A stretch of DNA of 64,000 nt, taken from positions 341,878-405,877 of the forward strand of contig NW_005434672.1 in NCBI RefSeq assembly GCF_000315625.1. The letters run 5' to 3'. Source of the DNA: Guillardia theta CCMP2712. Lineage: Eukaryota > Cryptophyceae > Pyrenomonadales > Geminigeraceae. Shown in pieces: positions 1 to 11,637 of the stretch (position 1 is the first letter of the stretch; each line of letters starts with the position of its first letter). A model generated the notes under the pieces. That model was given only the letters and a program-made list of their open reading frames with translations. It ran no database searches and had not been told where the DNA came from. The translations under genes were made by a program, and so were the position numbers.

Positions 1-2459
1 CTCCACCTGTGATACCATCAGGGAAAGAAGGGGGAGGAAGAACAGGATGAGAGGAGAGGAGGGGAGGAGAAACGACAGGAAGAGAAGAGGAACAGGAGAG
101 GAACAGATCGAAAAAGGAAGGTTTTAGGAGAGGTGGAGAGGAAGGAGGGTAGAGGAGAGCGGAAGAGGGGAGGAGAGGGGAGGACAAGGAGGTGAGAGAG
201 GGTGCACGCACCCTCTGCACGACGTAGCGGCAGTAGAGCTTTTCGTTAATCTTCCCTGGCACGTGGCTTGCAGCCCTGTAGACGAGGATCGGCCGCCCTG
301 CCTTGTCCACACCTGTGTAGAAGAACTCCTCCTTCCCTTCAGCCATCACGTAGCTGAGATCCTCCTCCAAGATGCTGTCGATCTTCTCCTCCTTGCGCCA
401 CTTGGACGTCCTCTTGATCGCCGCCCATGCCGCGTCCACCGAAGGGTGCGCACGGAGGAACCTGGGGGGCACGAGCGGTGAGCAGGAGAGGGAGAGTCAG
501 AGAGCAAGACCTTAGGATGTCGTTATTCTCGATGCCTGCGATCCAGGGGCCGAGAGTCACCTTGTCCTCCTCCGAGAGCTCAGCGATGTACACGCGGATG
601 GCTGCGATGCCCATAATCTCCTCCTCCTTGGCCGGCTTGTTCGCCCACGAGATGCTCTCCTTCGATATTGACGAGTCCAGCTGCTTCTCCAGGATCGCCA
701 GCTCAACGTCAGCCTTGACTAGGTCCCTCCTGTTCTTCAGCCAGTCCTCCACGTCAAGTTCCCCTCCTAGCGTGCTCGGGAGCAGCTCGGACGGGATGTC
801 CTTGAGGAGGGTGGAGGTGTAGTCCCCGTCGCAGAGCACGAACCTCTTCTTGGCAGACTCGTCGAGCAGGAGCTTCAGGATCCCCCAGATGACGTTGAAA
901 GTCGGGGAGATCGGGGCAATGTATACCTTCCCCACCTGGTAGGGGTAGTGGTTAAGGATGATGGGGACGAGCTCCCGCAGCAGCGCAGGGTCCTGATTCT
1001 TCAGTCCGCTCCCTATCCGATCAACAAGCACGCAGGACTCCACCTCTGTCCCCAGCTTGTACTGCAAGATCGCCTTCTCCGTCTGCTGCGTGATGTAGCG
1101 GCAGAAGAGGACAGGGTCGACCCTGCCTGGAGTGTGGAGGGCGGAGCGGTAGAGGAGGATGGGGCGACCGTTGCTATCGGGGGGCAGGTAGAGCATCTCT
1201 TCCTTGCCCGGCTCGAAGAGGTGGCTGAAGTCCTCGCTCAAGATGGTGTCGATGTTCTCTGCCTTCCTCCACCTCGCCGTTGCCTTCATCTTCTCGAACG
1301 CGTTCTTGGCGCTCCTGAAGCCCAACAGGTAGCGGAAGATCTCGACATCCTGGCGGGTGAAGATCCAATCGCTCATGGCCTCCCTCTCCACCTCAGTGAG
1401 CTGCAAGCAAGTCAGAAGGGAGGTAAGGGGGTCAGGTAGCACAACTACCTCCGAGATCCACTGGCGGATTTTCTGGATGTCTCGTTTGTTCTCCTCAGTC
1501 GCTTCTTGACCTACAAAGTGGACGGACTTGTCGGTGGCAGGAGCACGGCTGCTCTCCTCCGGAACTTCCTCCGTCCGACGTTCTTGCACCTGCGGAGGAG
1601 CAACGATGCTCATGGGTTTCTTGTCTTTCCTCATGGATCTGATTTCCTTGATGCCCATCATAAGAATCTCTCTCGCCTTGCCTAGTCGTCGCGACCCCAG
1701 CATCTTTGGGGAGCTTGACTTGCGGACTTCCGCCGCCTTCTCAAACAGAATCTGCCGAGTTTGACGCAGCCTCGTCGATCCCAGGAAACGGTTTCTGGAG
1801 AGAGAGCAAGAATCATCCTGAGAATTCGAAGCAGAAGAGAAGGGGGGGCGGAACGCCGTCGGTACAAGGTAGCAGCTAGGAGGATGGAACCATCTCACCT
1901 GTCTGCTGGAGTCTTGAGGACGATGTCTTTCGCGACTGCCAAACGAGAAGATCCCAGCAGCTTGTCGTGCTTCTCCTCATGCTCCAACCCCTTGGTGATC
2001 ACCTGGACAAGCCCTCAGCCCCCGGCACATACAGGAGTGAAAGGAGACACCTCCTTGAGAGCGGCAAGGCGGCGAGACCCCAGCAGCCTTGAGTCATCCT
2101 GGGTGTCCATAACAGTAAGATGCTTCAGACAATAAGAGAAAGTCCTCCTCACCTGAACGAGATCCCGAGTCGTCGTCTCCTCCTCGCTCTTGGTTTGCAT
2201 GCAGACCTGCCTTGGTTCAACCGCTGGATGGAAGAAGAACAGGAGAGACCTTGTTGTAACGGATGTGAGCTCTCGAGCACTTCAAGCTGCTCTCCTGCTG
2301 GTAGATGTTGCTGTTTGCGGAGAATCCGATCGAGAGTGAGGTCGGCGGTCCGAAGGCAGTAACAACTGATATGCTGCATGACAGGAGAAAGAAGATAGGA
2401 ACAAGGCGTGAAAATTTTGTCCTGGAAGATGGCATAGTTTCTTTTGCCATCTGCAACAT
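1..2459 (-). CDS. Tandem CRAL-TRIO (Sec14-like) protein with N-terminal LLGSRRL repeats, probably plastid-targeted; 3' end outside window
   Basis: CRAL-TRIO proteins bind and move lipids between membranes. Exons I place at 2459-2250, 2206-2153, 2098-2051, 2002-1899, 1794-1449, 1400-511, 461-212 and 6-1, all with GT-AG borders. One complete CRAL-TRIO domain lies in 1400-511 (motifs LPPDSNGRPILLYRSA, FCRYITQQTEKA, PSTLGGELD). A second copy begins in 461-212 (GRPILVYRAAS, CRYVVQR) and resumes with VE at positions 6-1, exactly as in copy one (TQQTEKA), so the gene continues left. Before the domains a motif of the form LLGSxRLxxAKEI occurs four times (RLLGSRRLAALKE, KLLGSSRLAVAKD, RFLGSTRLRQTRQ, KMLGSRRLGKARE). 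The N-terminus has a hydrophobic stretch ending in SVVTAFGPP: the Phe after the cleavage site is typical of plastid proteins in algae with red secondary plastids. Family call is firm; targeting and exact start (two Met close together) are inference. Confidence 0.85.
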
Positions 2460-3462
2460 AAGTCAGAGACACATCCCTGCACTCAGCATATTCATCTTCT
2501 CGCAGGAAGTTCCACGGGCCAACTTCACCCTGATAGAAGCATTCTTCAACCCAACTGCTGTGGTTCAGATATTCTCCCTTGCATTCATCGATCTAGATAT
2601 GCATCTCCATCGACGTTGCATCTCACATCAAAGCATCCTAGGCACTTTCAATCCCCTTTGTGGCCATGCCTTGCGCGGGTCAATCCTTCTATTCTTCTAC
2701 GCCTCCTCATTTCTCTTTCTCCCTCCTGGTCTGAAAATCCTCTTATGTACCTCCCTTTCATCCCATAGGTAATCCTCGTCAACTGGTTACTTTCTGTCTC
2801 CCTTCTCCTCCTGCTTCCCTTCCCTCCCTCCTCTTCCCCTCCCCTCCCCATCTCCCATCCCCTCCGGAGGCCAAAAGCAACCATTTTCACACGCCCCCCT
2901 TCTGTCCTACCCCCACCCCCTGAAAACAGTACCCCTACCATGACAAATCAAACAATTGTTCTATGTACCCTGCCTTTTTCCCTCCCTACCCTCTAATTTT
3001 GAAAGTTAGCTATAGAAAGGACCTCTCTCAAACAACAAGATTCCATAGGTACCCCTATTTATAGAGGGGTACCGGTGATGTTGCACACCCCAGGCTGGTC
3101 TATTCAACAAGATTTTTTTAAATCTGTACCTTGTAATAAATATAATATATGTTGTATGTATTAAATAGTTGTAATTTAAAAATAGTTTTATTTTCCTCTG
3201 AATTTCGTTTCATTTCCGTTATCCTGTCAATCTACAGTTTCAACCATGCATCCGACCGTATCATACACGATCCATGGTTGAACGGCTTCAGGTGACCTCT
3301 GTTGACAGTAGGGCGGCAAGTCGGCAGCATGGCTTCGACAACTGTACTATCCGACCAGTATGGCCAAGGCGGCAGGGCAGGGAAGCCTCCGAGCTCAGGT
3401 GACTGAGAGGCCCAACTAGTACTGTACTGGTGGCAGCTTCGGTACGATGCCGGTGTGATAGC
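2460..3462. other. Divergent spacer with GGGGTACC hairpin and AT-rich tract
   Basis: Spacer between two divergent starts. It holds a pyrimidine-rich stretch (about 2680-2940), a small inverted repeat GGTACCCCT / AGGGGTACC at 3048-3073 around a TATA-like core, and a strongly AT-rich stretch at about 3110-3195. I see no convincing coding frame. Confidence 0.6.
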
Positions 3463-5670
3463 ATGAGTACAGCTTTGATGGATTCCTGCGTGAACTCTGT
3501 CCAACTGAAGATGGAGCATACCGTTGCTGTGGTCTTTGACCTGCAGGAAGAGGTCAGATTGCAGGAGCAGATGCTGTGTAGCCTCTTGGAGAGCCAGGAG
3601 CTCAACGAAGGCACCAAAAGATCCCCAAGGAAGGGGGCGCTACAACATCATCTCAAACAGATAGGCAACCTTCTGCGGGGTTTCAACCAAGAGAGCAAGG
3701 TCGAGCAAGGCATGGACGCGGGAGACAGCTGCAGACCTGTCGACGCTCTGCCACGATCCAGTACCGTGCAGCAGGCCATCGTCCCTTGCTCTCCTCCTGC
3801 ACTCCTCAAGTCAGACCATGGCAGCGCTCAGATGATGCGAGTTTGCTCCAAGGAGGTCGTGTGCTCTCAGTTGAAGCCGCGGCTGCCTGGGGATCGGACT
3901 AGGATCACTGGCGATGAGACCTCAAGGAAGGAGCAGGACGGAGACCCTTGCCTTGCTCTTCCCCAGCTGTACTGCTCGCCATCTGCTCCCAAACTGCTTC
4001 CGAGTCCCTTCGCTCCTCTAACCGGGAGGGTTGAGCACAGTGTGTTGGCTGTCAAAGTCGACGAGGTGCCAATGAAACGGCAGTGCAGCAGCACAGAATC
4101 CGAAGTGGAACAGAGGGAAGCGGACTACGACATCAGGCAGGAGTGCAGGGGAGTGAGGGAGCATGAGGAGAGGGAAGCTTCAGAGTCGTTCGGTTACCAG
4201 CAGCAGGCGTGGCTGCGCAGCATCCAGGAGTCGATCCGAGAGCAGGCGAGAAGGAGCAACAGGTTCGACGGGTCTGCGAGGGGTCACTGGGCGGCGATGA
4301 GGGCTTTGCTGGAGGGAGAGAGGGACGGGGTACTGCGATCGGAGCGGACGAGGAGAGACTGCTTTACCGGCTTCGTCCGGCACCTGTCCCTCAGCGCTGC
4401 TCGTCGTTCCCTCCTGTCCCTGTTGCAGTCTCCGGTCCCCCGGATCAAGAGCATGAAGAGCCTGCTCCAGCACTATCACAGTTCGTCGCCGTTTGCATTC
4501 ACTAGCAGCGTCTACCAGTCTTGCCACAAGGCCCACTACTCCCCTTCCTCCATCAAGTTGTGGGTGAGTATGACCAGCAGCCTATGGCTGCACGCTCCGA
4601 GCTCGGAGGGGATGCTGAGGAGGAGGATGAGGAGGACTCGGCTGTTCTTCCTCCGCGCCTGTCCTGTCGCCGATGAGCACAAAAGGAGCGTGAGGATGGA
4701 GTACCTCGCTGCCTGGAAGGATTATGTGCAGGATCTCCAGATACATCGAAGTCACAGAGGAAACGTACATTCAGCCATGGCGAGGGTGGTTATGACGACC
4801 GTCATGAAGAGCCACTTCCATGCTCTCAGCGCGTATTACGTGGGGACAGTCCTCCCGCACCGGATGTCTTTCCTTGCTCTGCAGACCGTCTTTAACCGAT
4901 GGAGGCTGCGGCAGGTTCTGCATGCCTGGAGCTGTTCCTCGTTCACAAACAAGCTCCTGTCCAAGTGCGACCCCCTCAGACAGCCTCTGCACAAGAAGCC
5001 TTCAGCTCCTCGCATCCCCGTCGCTGCTCCAGGAGATTCCTTGAAGGAATCTGATAGACAGTCAGGCAGCCGTCAAATGAGTGGGCAGGAACTCACAGCC
5101 TCTGAGATGGAGGAGACGGAAGTGCGAAGAGAGAGGCACAAACAAGAAGAGCAGGAGGGCAAGACGCTGATCAAATCTCCTGCTTCTACTGACTTCCGCG
5201 CTGATTCCATCACAGTTAAGGCTCTGGAGAGGAAGAGGGTTGAGGAGAAGAAACAAGAGGAGGATGCGAGTTTGCCCTGGACAATCAGTCTCGTCAGCCA
5301 ACCTCCCAATGCTGCCATGCTCGCTACTGCTGATGGCAAGTTCTCGCGCAGGAAATACCGCAGGCTCCTCCTCATCGAGAGGAGCGGTCTCGTCCTCTTG
5401 CGCACTCACTTGCGGTGGTGGCGACGAGCACGTCAGTGGGCGAAGGAGATCACGAGGAGGTGGACGACAATCAGCAAGCACGTGCTGCTAACACCAAGGG
5501 CTGATCCTCTCCCTCCCCTCTCAGTGCGGCTCGAGCGGCTCATCAAGGCGTTCAGCGCATGGGAAGGCTGCGTGCTGACCTCGTCGGCAAGGCGAGGGAG
5601 GAGGAGGGAGGAGGCGGAGAAGTTCAGGGGACTGGCGGCAGGCTCCACACTCTACAGACGGGCAGACTGA
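3463..5670 (+). CDS. Trp-rich, basic, helical protein (possibly Sfi1-like repeats)
   Basis: Single uninterrupted frame of 735 codons from the first ATG (MSTALMDSC); the frame is open a little upstream but without ATG. The first third contains a short coiled-coil-like stretch (LQEEVRLQEQMLCSLLE). From about residue 240 onward, helices with spaced aromatic and basic residues recur, for example FLALQTVFNRWRLRQVL, RMEYLAAWKDYV, LRWWRRARQWAKEITRRW and LERLIKAFSAWEGC. This spacing resembles the Leu...Phe...Trp repeats of Sfi1-type centrin-binding proteins, but the match is loose. A long Lys/Glu-rich linker (about residues 520-600) separates the last block. Stop codon lies 105 bp from the convergent stop of the next gene. 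Function unknown; the Sfi1 idea is inference only. Confidence 0.6.
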   Translation: MSTALMDSCVNSVQLKMEHTVAVVFDLQEEVRLQEQMLCSLLESQELNEGTKRSPRKGALQHHLKQIGNLLRGFNQESKVEQGMDAGDSCRPVDALPRSSTVQQAIVPCSPPALLKSDHGSAQMMRVCSKEVVCSQLKPRLPGDRTRITGDETSRKEQDGDPCLALPQLYCSPSAPKLLPSPFAPLTGRVEHSVLAVKVDEVPMKRQCSSTESEVEQREADYDIRQECRGVREHEEREASESFGYQQQAWLRSIQESIREQARRSNRFDGSARGHWAAMRALLEGERDGVLRSERTRRDCFTGFVRHLSLSAARRSLLSLLQSPVPRIKSMKSLLQHYHSSSPFAFTSSVYQSCHKAHYSPSSIKLWVSMTSSLWLHAPSSEGMLRRRMRRTRLFFLRACPVADEHKRSVRMEYLAAWKDYVQDLQIHRSHRGNVHSAMARVVMTTVMKSHFHALSAYYVGTVLPHRMSFLALQTVFNRWRLRQVLHAWSCSSFTNKLLSKCDPLRQPLHKKPSAPRIPVAAPGDSLKESDRQSGSRQMSGQELTASEMEETEVRRERHKQEEQEGKTLIKSPASTDFRADSITVKALERKRVEEKKQEEDASLPWTISLVSQPPNAAMLATADGKFSRRKYRRLLLIERSGLVLLRTHLRWWRRARQWAKEITRRWTTISKHVLLTPRADPLPPLSVRLERLIKAFSAWEGCVLTSSARRGRRREEAEKFRGLAAGSTLYRRAD

Positions 5671-5775
5671 CTTGAGGAGCTGCCGACAGTTCTGGCAGTA
5701 GAAGGCATCTTTCAATCAGGGCCTGCAGTGAGTTGTGCTGCCTGCTGTCGGTGACGGGGGGCAGCCGACGAGCCA

Positions 5776-6434
5776 TCAACAGCTGCTGTTGGCTGTCTTC
5801 TCTGCCTGCGTCCGCATCTCCCTCTCCGCCATCTCCGCTCTCCTGACCGCCTCCACGAGCTCCCACTTGTACGAGGTGACCTGCTGCTTCAGCTGGTACG
5901 CCTTCTCCTTCTCCTCCTCGAGCCTGAAGCGCGTCAGACACGCTAAGGAAGGATCCGGGTACCTCCTCTCGACGACAGAGCGTTCCATCAGGTTTTGTTG
6001 GACCCGTGCCTCTAAGGATTGTATCTTCGATTGCATTTCTTGCATGTTGCCGTCTCCCTTGAAAGGAAAGTCTCACACCTCGCTCTCACATCAAGTATCG
6101 GGGGAGACTGATCCTACCTGGTCCATGTCGACAGTCCGCTCGTCGTCGTTGTTGATCTTCGACAGCATCTCTGACAACTTCTGCTCCATCTGATGAAACT
6201 GATTGTCCAAGATCCTGCATGAAGTAGTCAAAGGAGGCAGGAGGGGTTCGGGGAGGGTATGAAGGAGGGGTTCCCACCCGTTCGAGAGGAATTCCTTCAC
6301 GTGTGCTCGAACACCTTGTACCATCTCATCGACGATTTTTCTCTGTCCTTCTCGATGAGTGGGGGAGGACCGGGCCGCCTCATTCAACTCCCGTGAAGAC
6401 GCGACCTGTTACAAAGTCAGGATATGTGGTGGGC

Positions 6435-6471
<37 letters not shown>

Positions 6472-9054
6472 GGGGGGAAAGGGGGGGGAAGTGAGAATTG
6501 CAGAAGTCACCTGGCTGTGCAGTTGGTCCAGCTGCGTCAAGATCTTATCTAGACAGCTGTCGTATTCGCTGATCTTGCTGTCGATTGCAGCATCGTATTC
6601 GCCTTTGACTTGTGTTGATGAGAGGAGGTATGAGAGTTTCTCCTCAACAACTCGATGCCTCGTCGCCATATCCGCCATCGTCTCCTCCAACTTCGAGACT
6701 TGATGCTCACTATTCCTGAGCTCCTTCGACAGGGAGATCTTGTTTTTTTCCAGTTCCAATCTTGCTGCTTCATCCTTCCGGACTTGGAATCTTAACTTTT
6801 CTATCTCTTGCGTCAAGTGTCTGAACTCGGTCAGGCACAGGTGCAGCGTCGATTGATAGTCAGCAGCTTTCGTCTCCTGTGAAAGCATTGAATTTGAGAT
6901 CGCTCCAGCCATTATGTCATGCAAATGGCACAAATTCTTGACTACTCCATCAATTTGTGATAGGATGTTGTCTTGGGTCACCCAGTAGCTCCTCTCTTGC
7001 ATGAACTCTCGCCCTCTCTTCTCCTGATACAAGTTGAGTAGTCGTTCTATCTCACCCTCCACATCGCAAACTCTGCCCACTGCCTCATCCACCTTCTGAT
7101 TCTGCGCATTCTGTGCTTCCAATCGGGCATGGAGCAGTTCAATCGTTTGTATGTGCAATCTGTTTTCGCTTTGAGCGTCTTGCAACATCTTAAGTTCTCG
7201 ACAGACTGCTTGGTACTTCTCATCCAATATTTGTCTTTCAGCGCGTGCTGTTAAACATTCAGCTTGAACCTCATTCAGTCTTCCTTCAGCAACTTTCTTT
7301 TCCTCAGCCTGGGACTGAATTTCACTCTGCGATTTCTCCAAAGATTTGCTCGTGTCAAGCAGACTCCCCCTCAGGTCATACACTTGCTGAGTCAGAGATT
7401 CCTTCTCCACCCTCAGGTCATAGACTTCTTTTGCTTTATCCGTGTGCAGCTGCTGTGCTTTCACCAGCTCCTCTTGGAGGTGTTGGACCTCCCCTCGGTG
7501 AACATCCAGCTGATGTTTGCAGGCGTCGAGCTCAGCGTTGAGGAAGGTCAGTTTCATGGCACTGTGAAGATCTTTCTGCCGGAGTTCGGTCAGCTCAGAA
7601 CAGTTTTCATCCAGCATATCTTTGCAGTCATTCAGTTGAGTCTGCAGCACCTGGTTCTTGTCGCTCAGTGAAGCTGCCTCGCTCCTCAAGGCTTGTGACT
7701 CTTTCCTCAAACCAAGGACCTCTGCATCCAATCTGTCAAGCTGCGAGGACCACTCGAGTCTCAAACAAGCCAATTCGTTACTGACGTCCGTAGAATCGAT
7801 TGACACGCTTTTCACGTCACCAATCAGATGCTCTCTCAAACTAGAATGTTCCGAAGCGAGTTGAGAGAGACGGAATTTCAGTTGCTCTATTTCGGCATCT
7901 TTTGTTCTGCAATCCTCAATCAATGCATCGTGCCTGATTTCATCGAATTTCCTTTCGTCTTGACTCATGGATTCTTTGGGGCGGGCACGTACTGTCTCTA
8001 GCAAGCTCAGCTGTCTATCGCTCAACTCATCGTCTGACGGAAAGTTGAGGATTCCAACATTCGAATAAGCATGGTCTCCCTCCAATAGATTCGATTGATG
8101 GTATCTATCCTGTGTCGGCGATGTGTATGAATCGCTTTGATGATGGCTGACTGCCCTCAAAACGTTTTCTCTCTGCTCCTTCAACTGTTTCAGCTCTTCC
8201 CTGCACAAGAAATAGGAGTTCTGTAACTCCATCTTCTCGTCATGGAGGCAGTTGAATCTGATAGCTAAAGCATTCAAGTCGCTCTCTAGGGACATGGCTT
8301 TCAATGAGTGTGTTTGAACGTCCTTCTTGCACTGCTGCAGATCACTGTTTGCCTTCTCATATATCATTCTCAGGCCCTCGGATCCCCTTCTCAACGAGCT
8401 CAGCTCCTTTTGCTGCCGTGCAATGACAGCATTCGCTTCCTGCAACCTTGTTTCGCAATCTATCAATTCCTGCGCCTGAAAGTTTGAGTCTTGGCGAGAG
8501 ATCTCCAGGTCTCGCTCCAAAGATGCAACCCTCAATCGCAGCTCCGCAAAGTTGTGTTTGTACACAGAGCTGTGAAACCGATCTCCGCGTCTCCCAGCTG
8601 CTTCCTTAGACGCCTGAGTACAATCGCACACCAAGTTTTCGACTTTCCAGCCCCTGGACGATGCCGGTCGACCGTCTCCGCATGCATCCATCGTGTTGTA
8701 GCTCGGAATGGAGCCATCGATCGAGTTGAGGATGCTTTCAACTTTGATCTTCATGGTCCTCTTCAAGGTATCCATGTTGACATTCATGCTGTCCCTCAGT
8801 GATGCAGGAGAGTTTTCAGAGCATGCTCCGTTGATTTGCGACAAATTGATGGAGAAGTCTCGATGGTGACCTGGCGACAAGTCTCCGACAGTCTTATCTG
8901 GCACTGGCAACAATAGCTGATCTCTTCTGCCCTGTGTGTGTCCCTCATCTTCCTGTTCTATCTTGTGCTGAATCTTTCTTGCCAAGCTCTGCATCTCACT
9001 CAGAATCTTGGAGTGCTCTTCTCTCAACGCCGAAATCTTCACGTCCGAATTCAT
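5776..9054 (-). CDS. Long coiled-coil protein
   Basis: Starts at MNSDVKISALREEHSKIL. Exons: 9054-6511, 6405-6278, 6214-6118, 6057-5963 and 5923-5776. Almost the whole product (roughly 970 residues) shows heptad-like Leu/Glu/Lys/Gln pattern, e.g. LRLRVASLERDLEISRQ and LEEEKEKAYQLKQQV, apart from a Ser-rich head. No enzyme motif, membrane segment or signal peptide is visible. The junctions keep the heptads going: LHSQ to VASSRELNEAA across the first intron, DMDQ to GDGNMQEMQ, and ERR to LEEEKEK. The 6277-6215 (63 nt) and 5962-5924 (39 nt) introns are multiples of three without stops, so unspliced forms would also be open. Likely a cytoskeletal or centrosomal scaffold by architecture, but coiled coils of this kind cannot be assigned by sequence reading alone. 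Confidence 0.75.
6434..6472. repeat. (GACA)n microsatellite inside an intron
   Basis: About ten tandem GACA units followed by a G run, located within the first intron (6510-6406) of the coiled-coil gene, close to its acceptor side. Confidence 0.95.
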
Positions 9055-10197
9055 CTCTCAAATGTCAAATTCTGACCTGTCCTTGTTGGTTCACACGGAA
9101 ACTCCTGGCAACTTCATCCTCGCAGGAGCCATGGTCGATTCTTCTCTCTCAAGTTCCTCTCAGCTCCTCCCCTGCCATCGTCTCACGCGGCGGCGGCAGC
9201 ATCTCTCGATCCCTTGAAGCCCTCCTGTGCCATCTTCCCGCGCAGTTGGGCTACTGATAGGAACGAATGATAAGATGGAACCAAGTATTCTACATCAAAA
9301 TTTCAAAATTAAAGTCACATTTTGACAAATATCGAAGAGCAAATTTGAGGCTCTCACCAAGATGTCTCAAGGGCCCGGCACGGTCGGTAACTTCAACTCA
9401 CAACAACTTCCATTCGCCGGACAGTCTCACTTGAACCTCCGACCGGCCCACTGCCGCCGGGTGTCCGCCGTCGCCACAGTCCGTTTGCCCCGCGGCGGCA
9501 GGATCATGCGCCCCCGGAGTCACTGTGCGCCGGACACGGCCGATGATCATCATGATGTGGCCTGGGCCGGGCCCGGTCCTTCGGGCACCAGGGCGGGCTT
9601 GCCACGGTTTGCAGCTTGGTTTGTTAAGCCTGTAAAGAGTGGGGATGAGGGTAAAAACTTTGAAAATGGGCCCTGGGAACGACGAGCAGGCAGACGAAAG
9701 GCGAGGGAAGAGGAGAAGAAAAATTGCGTGATAGGAGAGAAATGGCGCGATAGGAGAGAAATGGCGCGATAGGAGAGGAGAGGACAACGACAAGAAGGGA
9801 GAGAACAGATGGGTGAAGCATAGGAGATCAGTTAGTGAGGAAAGGAACTCAGATCGAAGAATGCAGGTCGCAACAAGCTCTTGGAATTTGACGCAGGAGA
9901 CTGAACAGTGCAGAGAGAATGGGAGAAGAGCAGACGAAGAGAGTGAGAGAGGGAGCAATTGATTAGATAAAATGCTGCTAGATGTACGAAGAGCATGATA
10001 CCCCTGCCCTTTGCAGAGAAAGATGATGATGAGGAGGAGGACGATTGTGACTCTTCCCGTTTGATCGATTTGCTGGAATTTCTTTGACCTTTGCTTTCCA
10101 GGCATGTTGGAGCCCTCAGAATGTTTCGAAACCCCATGAGAAATCATTTTCTTCCTCCTCTCCTGTAGATTCCTCCCGAGCTCCTGATAACCGCAAC
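9055..10197. other. Divergent spacer: AT-rich stretch plus GGCC-rich island
   Basis: Lies between two divergent genes. Roughly 9275-9355 is AT-rich; 9371-9610 is an abrupt GC-rich island dense in GGGCCCGG, CCGCCGGG and GGCCGA. The rest is purine-rich plus a short direct repeat (ATAGGAGAGAAATGGCGCG at 9731-9770). Open frames on the minus strand here are low-complexity Ser/Leu and I do not call a gene. Confidence 0.55.
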
Positions 10198-11409
10198 ATG
10201 CCTCACCTCATGTTCCAAGTATGCATGTCCCACGACTCGGAGCAGATAGAGTGCACATTGATCGGGGAGTCGGATTTTGATACAAGGAGCTGCATCCATG
10301 CAGCAGCAGGCACGGCAGCGAAGCTCTTGAAGCTCAACCTCGACCTTCCTGAAGCAACGTGGGAAGACGCCGCGCACGCCACCCATCAGCAGCCCGCAAA
10401 GTTGACTTGACTTCCCCTGCTGGGCAACCGCTTAATGTTTCATGCAGGTGCTGTAAGATCTCGATCCCTGAGAGCTTGACGCTCCGACGAAGTTTTCTCA
10501 GCTTATTCCAAGTGGAGGCTCTTGACAACCTGGAGGAGCTGAGCTGGAGAGTCTTGACCTGCTGTTCTCCCTCCAGCCATGGGCGAAAACCCCCTGATGG
10601 ACTCGATAGCGAGTCAGAGTCCCTGGGGGAGGGAGCCAACTACTTGCTGATGCGATCGAAGAGCCTTAAAGGTGCTGTTGTCGTGAACGATGCCATCCTC
10701 GCTCTGAACTCCCTTGTTTGCAGGAAGCTCGAGCAAGCATCCTCCTATCCTGCCAACATCCCAAACAGAGAAGGAGAATCCGCTGCAGAACGAATTCGCG
10801 GGCGAGGACACCACGAACCATAACCTTCCGCTCCCTGAGGTGATCCAGAAGCTCGTCAAAGAAAATGATGTGCTGCGATGGGACAACATCCAGAAGTGCT
10901 ATCAAGTTCTCGACGGGGAACGATTCAAAGGTAGCCCGATGTTGCGAGCTCGCTGTCGGGTTGACGATGGTGGCGGTTGCAGAACGGTTCAACCAGCTCC
11001 GTGAGATCCGGCAGAAGCACAAGGATGGGGCCGTGGAGAGGCCGTTCAGCAGGATGCACAACTTCTACATCCTTGAGAGAGGAGAGAAGTGGGCCAAGAC
11101 TGGGACCACGTTCCGACCCAAACACCCTCAGTATGCTCCTAAGGTCAGCTCCAGACCTGCGCTGCCGTGCGTGCTTGGAGGGAGAGAGGGCTGACGGGGG
11201 TGTAGGGATGTGTGATAACGATGGAGGACTGCAACAAGCAGAGAGATCCCAACGCTTCGACATGGCTGGGCTTCGCCGCCTCCTCCCGGTTCTTCGGGTC
11301 GATGAGCCTCAACGGACAGGACTCGATGATGGCGACTGCTACAGCGCTGCAGGCGCTGGGAAAGATGCCGATCCCTGTGAACAGGAAGTCGACAACGCAG
11401 AGCAGCTGA
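10198..11409 (+). CDS. Unrecognised protein, five exons
   Basis: Exons 10198-10400, 10448-10671, 10724-10930, 10983-11143 and 11206-11409; introns of 47, 52, 52 and 62 nt, all GT-AG and phase-consistent. The first ATG in the open frame gives MPHLMFQVCMSHDSEQ. The product (about 330 residues) has an N-terminal compact segment (TLIGESDFDTRSCIHAAAG), a Ser-rich middle, then a better-ordered C-terminal half: LPLPEVIQKLVKENDVL, RFNQLREIRQKHKDGAVE, MHNFYILERGEKWAKTG and NASTWLGFAASSRFFGSM. I recognise no family. The consistent splicing and rising hydrophobic/charged order toward the C-terminus support a real gene. A non-coding 5' exon upstream is possible. Confidence 0.6.
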
Positions 11410-11637
11410 GGAAGAGGGGGAAGGAGAGAGGGTGGTGTGTGTGTAATGGATGATATGTGAATGGGCGTTGTAAATGCATTGAACCCGTTTTACTCCCTAC
11501 GCCCCTCGTGCGTCAACATGGATGGAATTCATCGCTGAAAAGATGATTGCATGCGTACGAGCCGCTGGTTGAGGCTTCAGACCTGGTGGATGAATGTATA
11601 TTACAACATCTTCGTTAATATGCTACATCGTGCTCCA

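Noticed and set aside
9398-10147. Minus-strand frame with hydrophobic Ser/Leu content
   Set aside because: Composition comes from purine-rich plus-strand low complexity and a GC island; no ATG-anchored domain.
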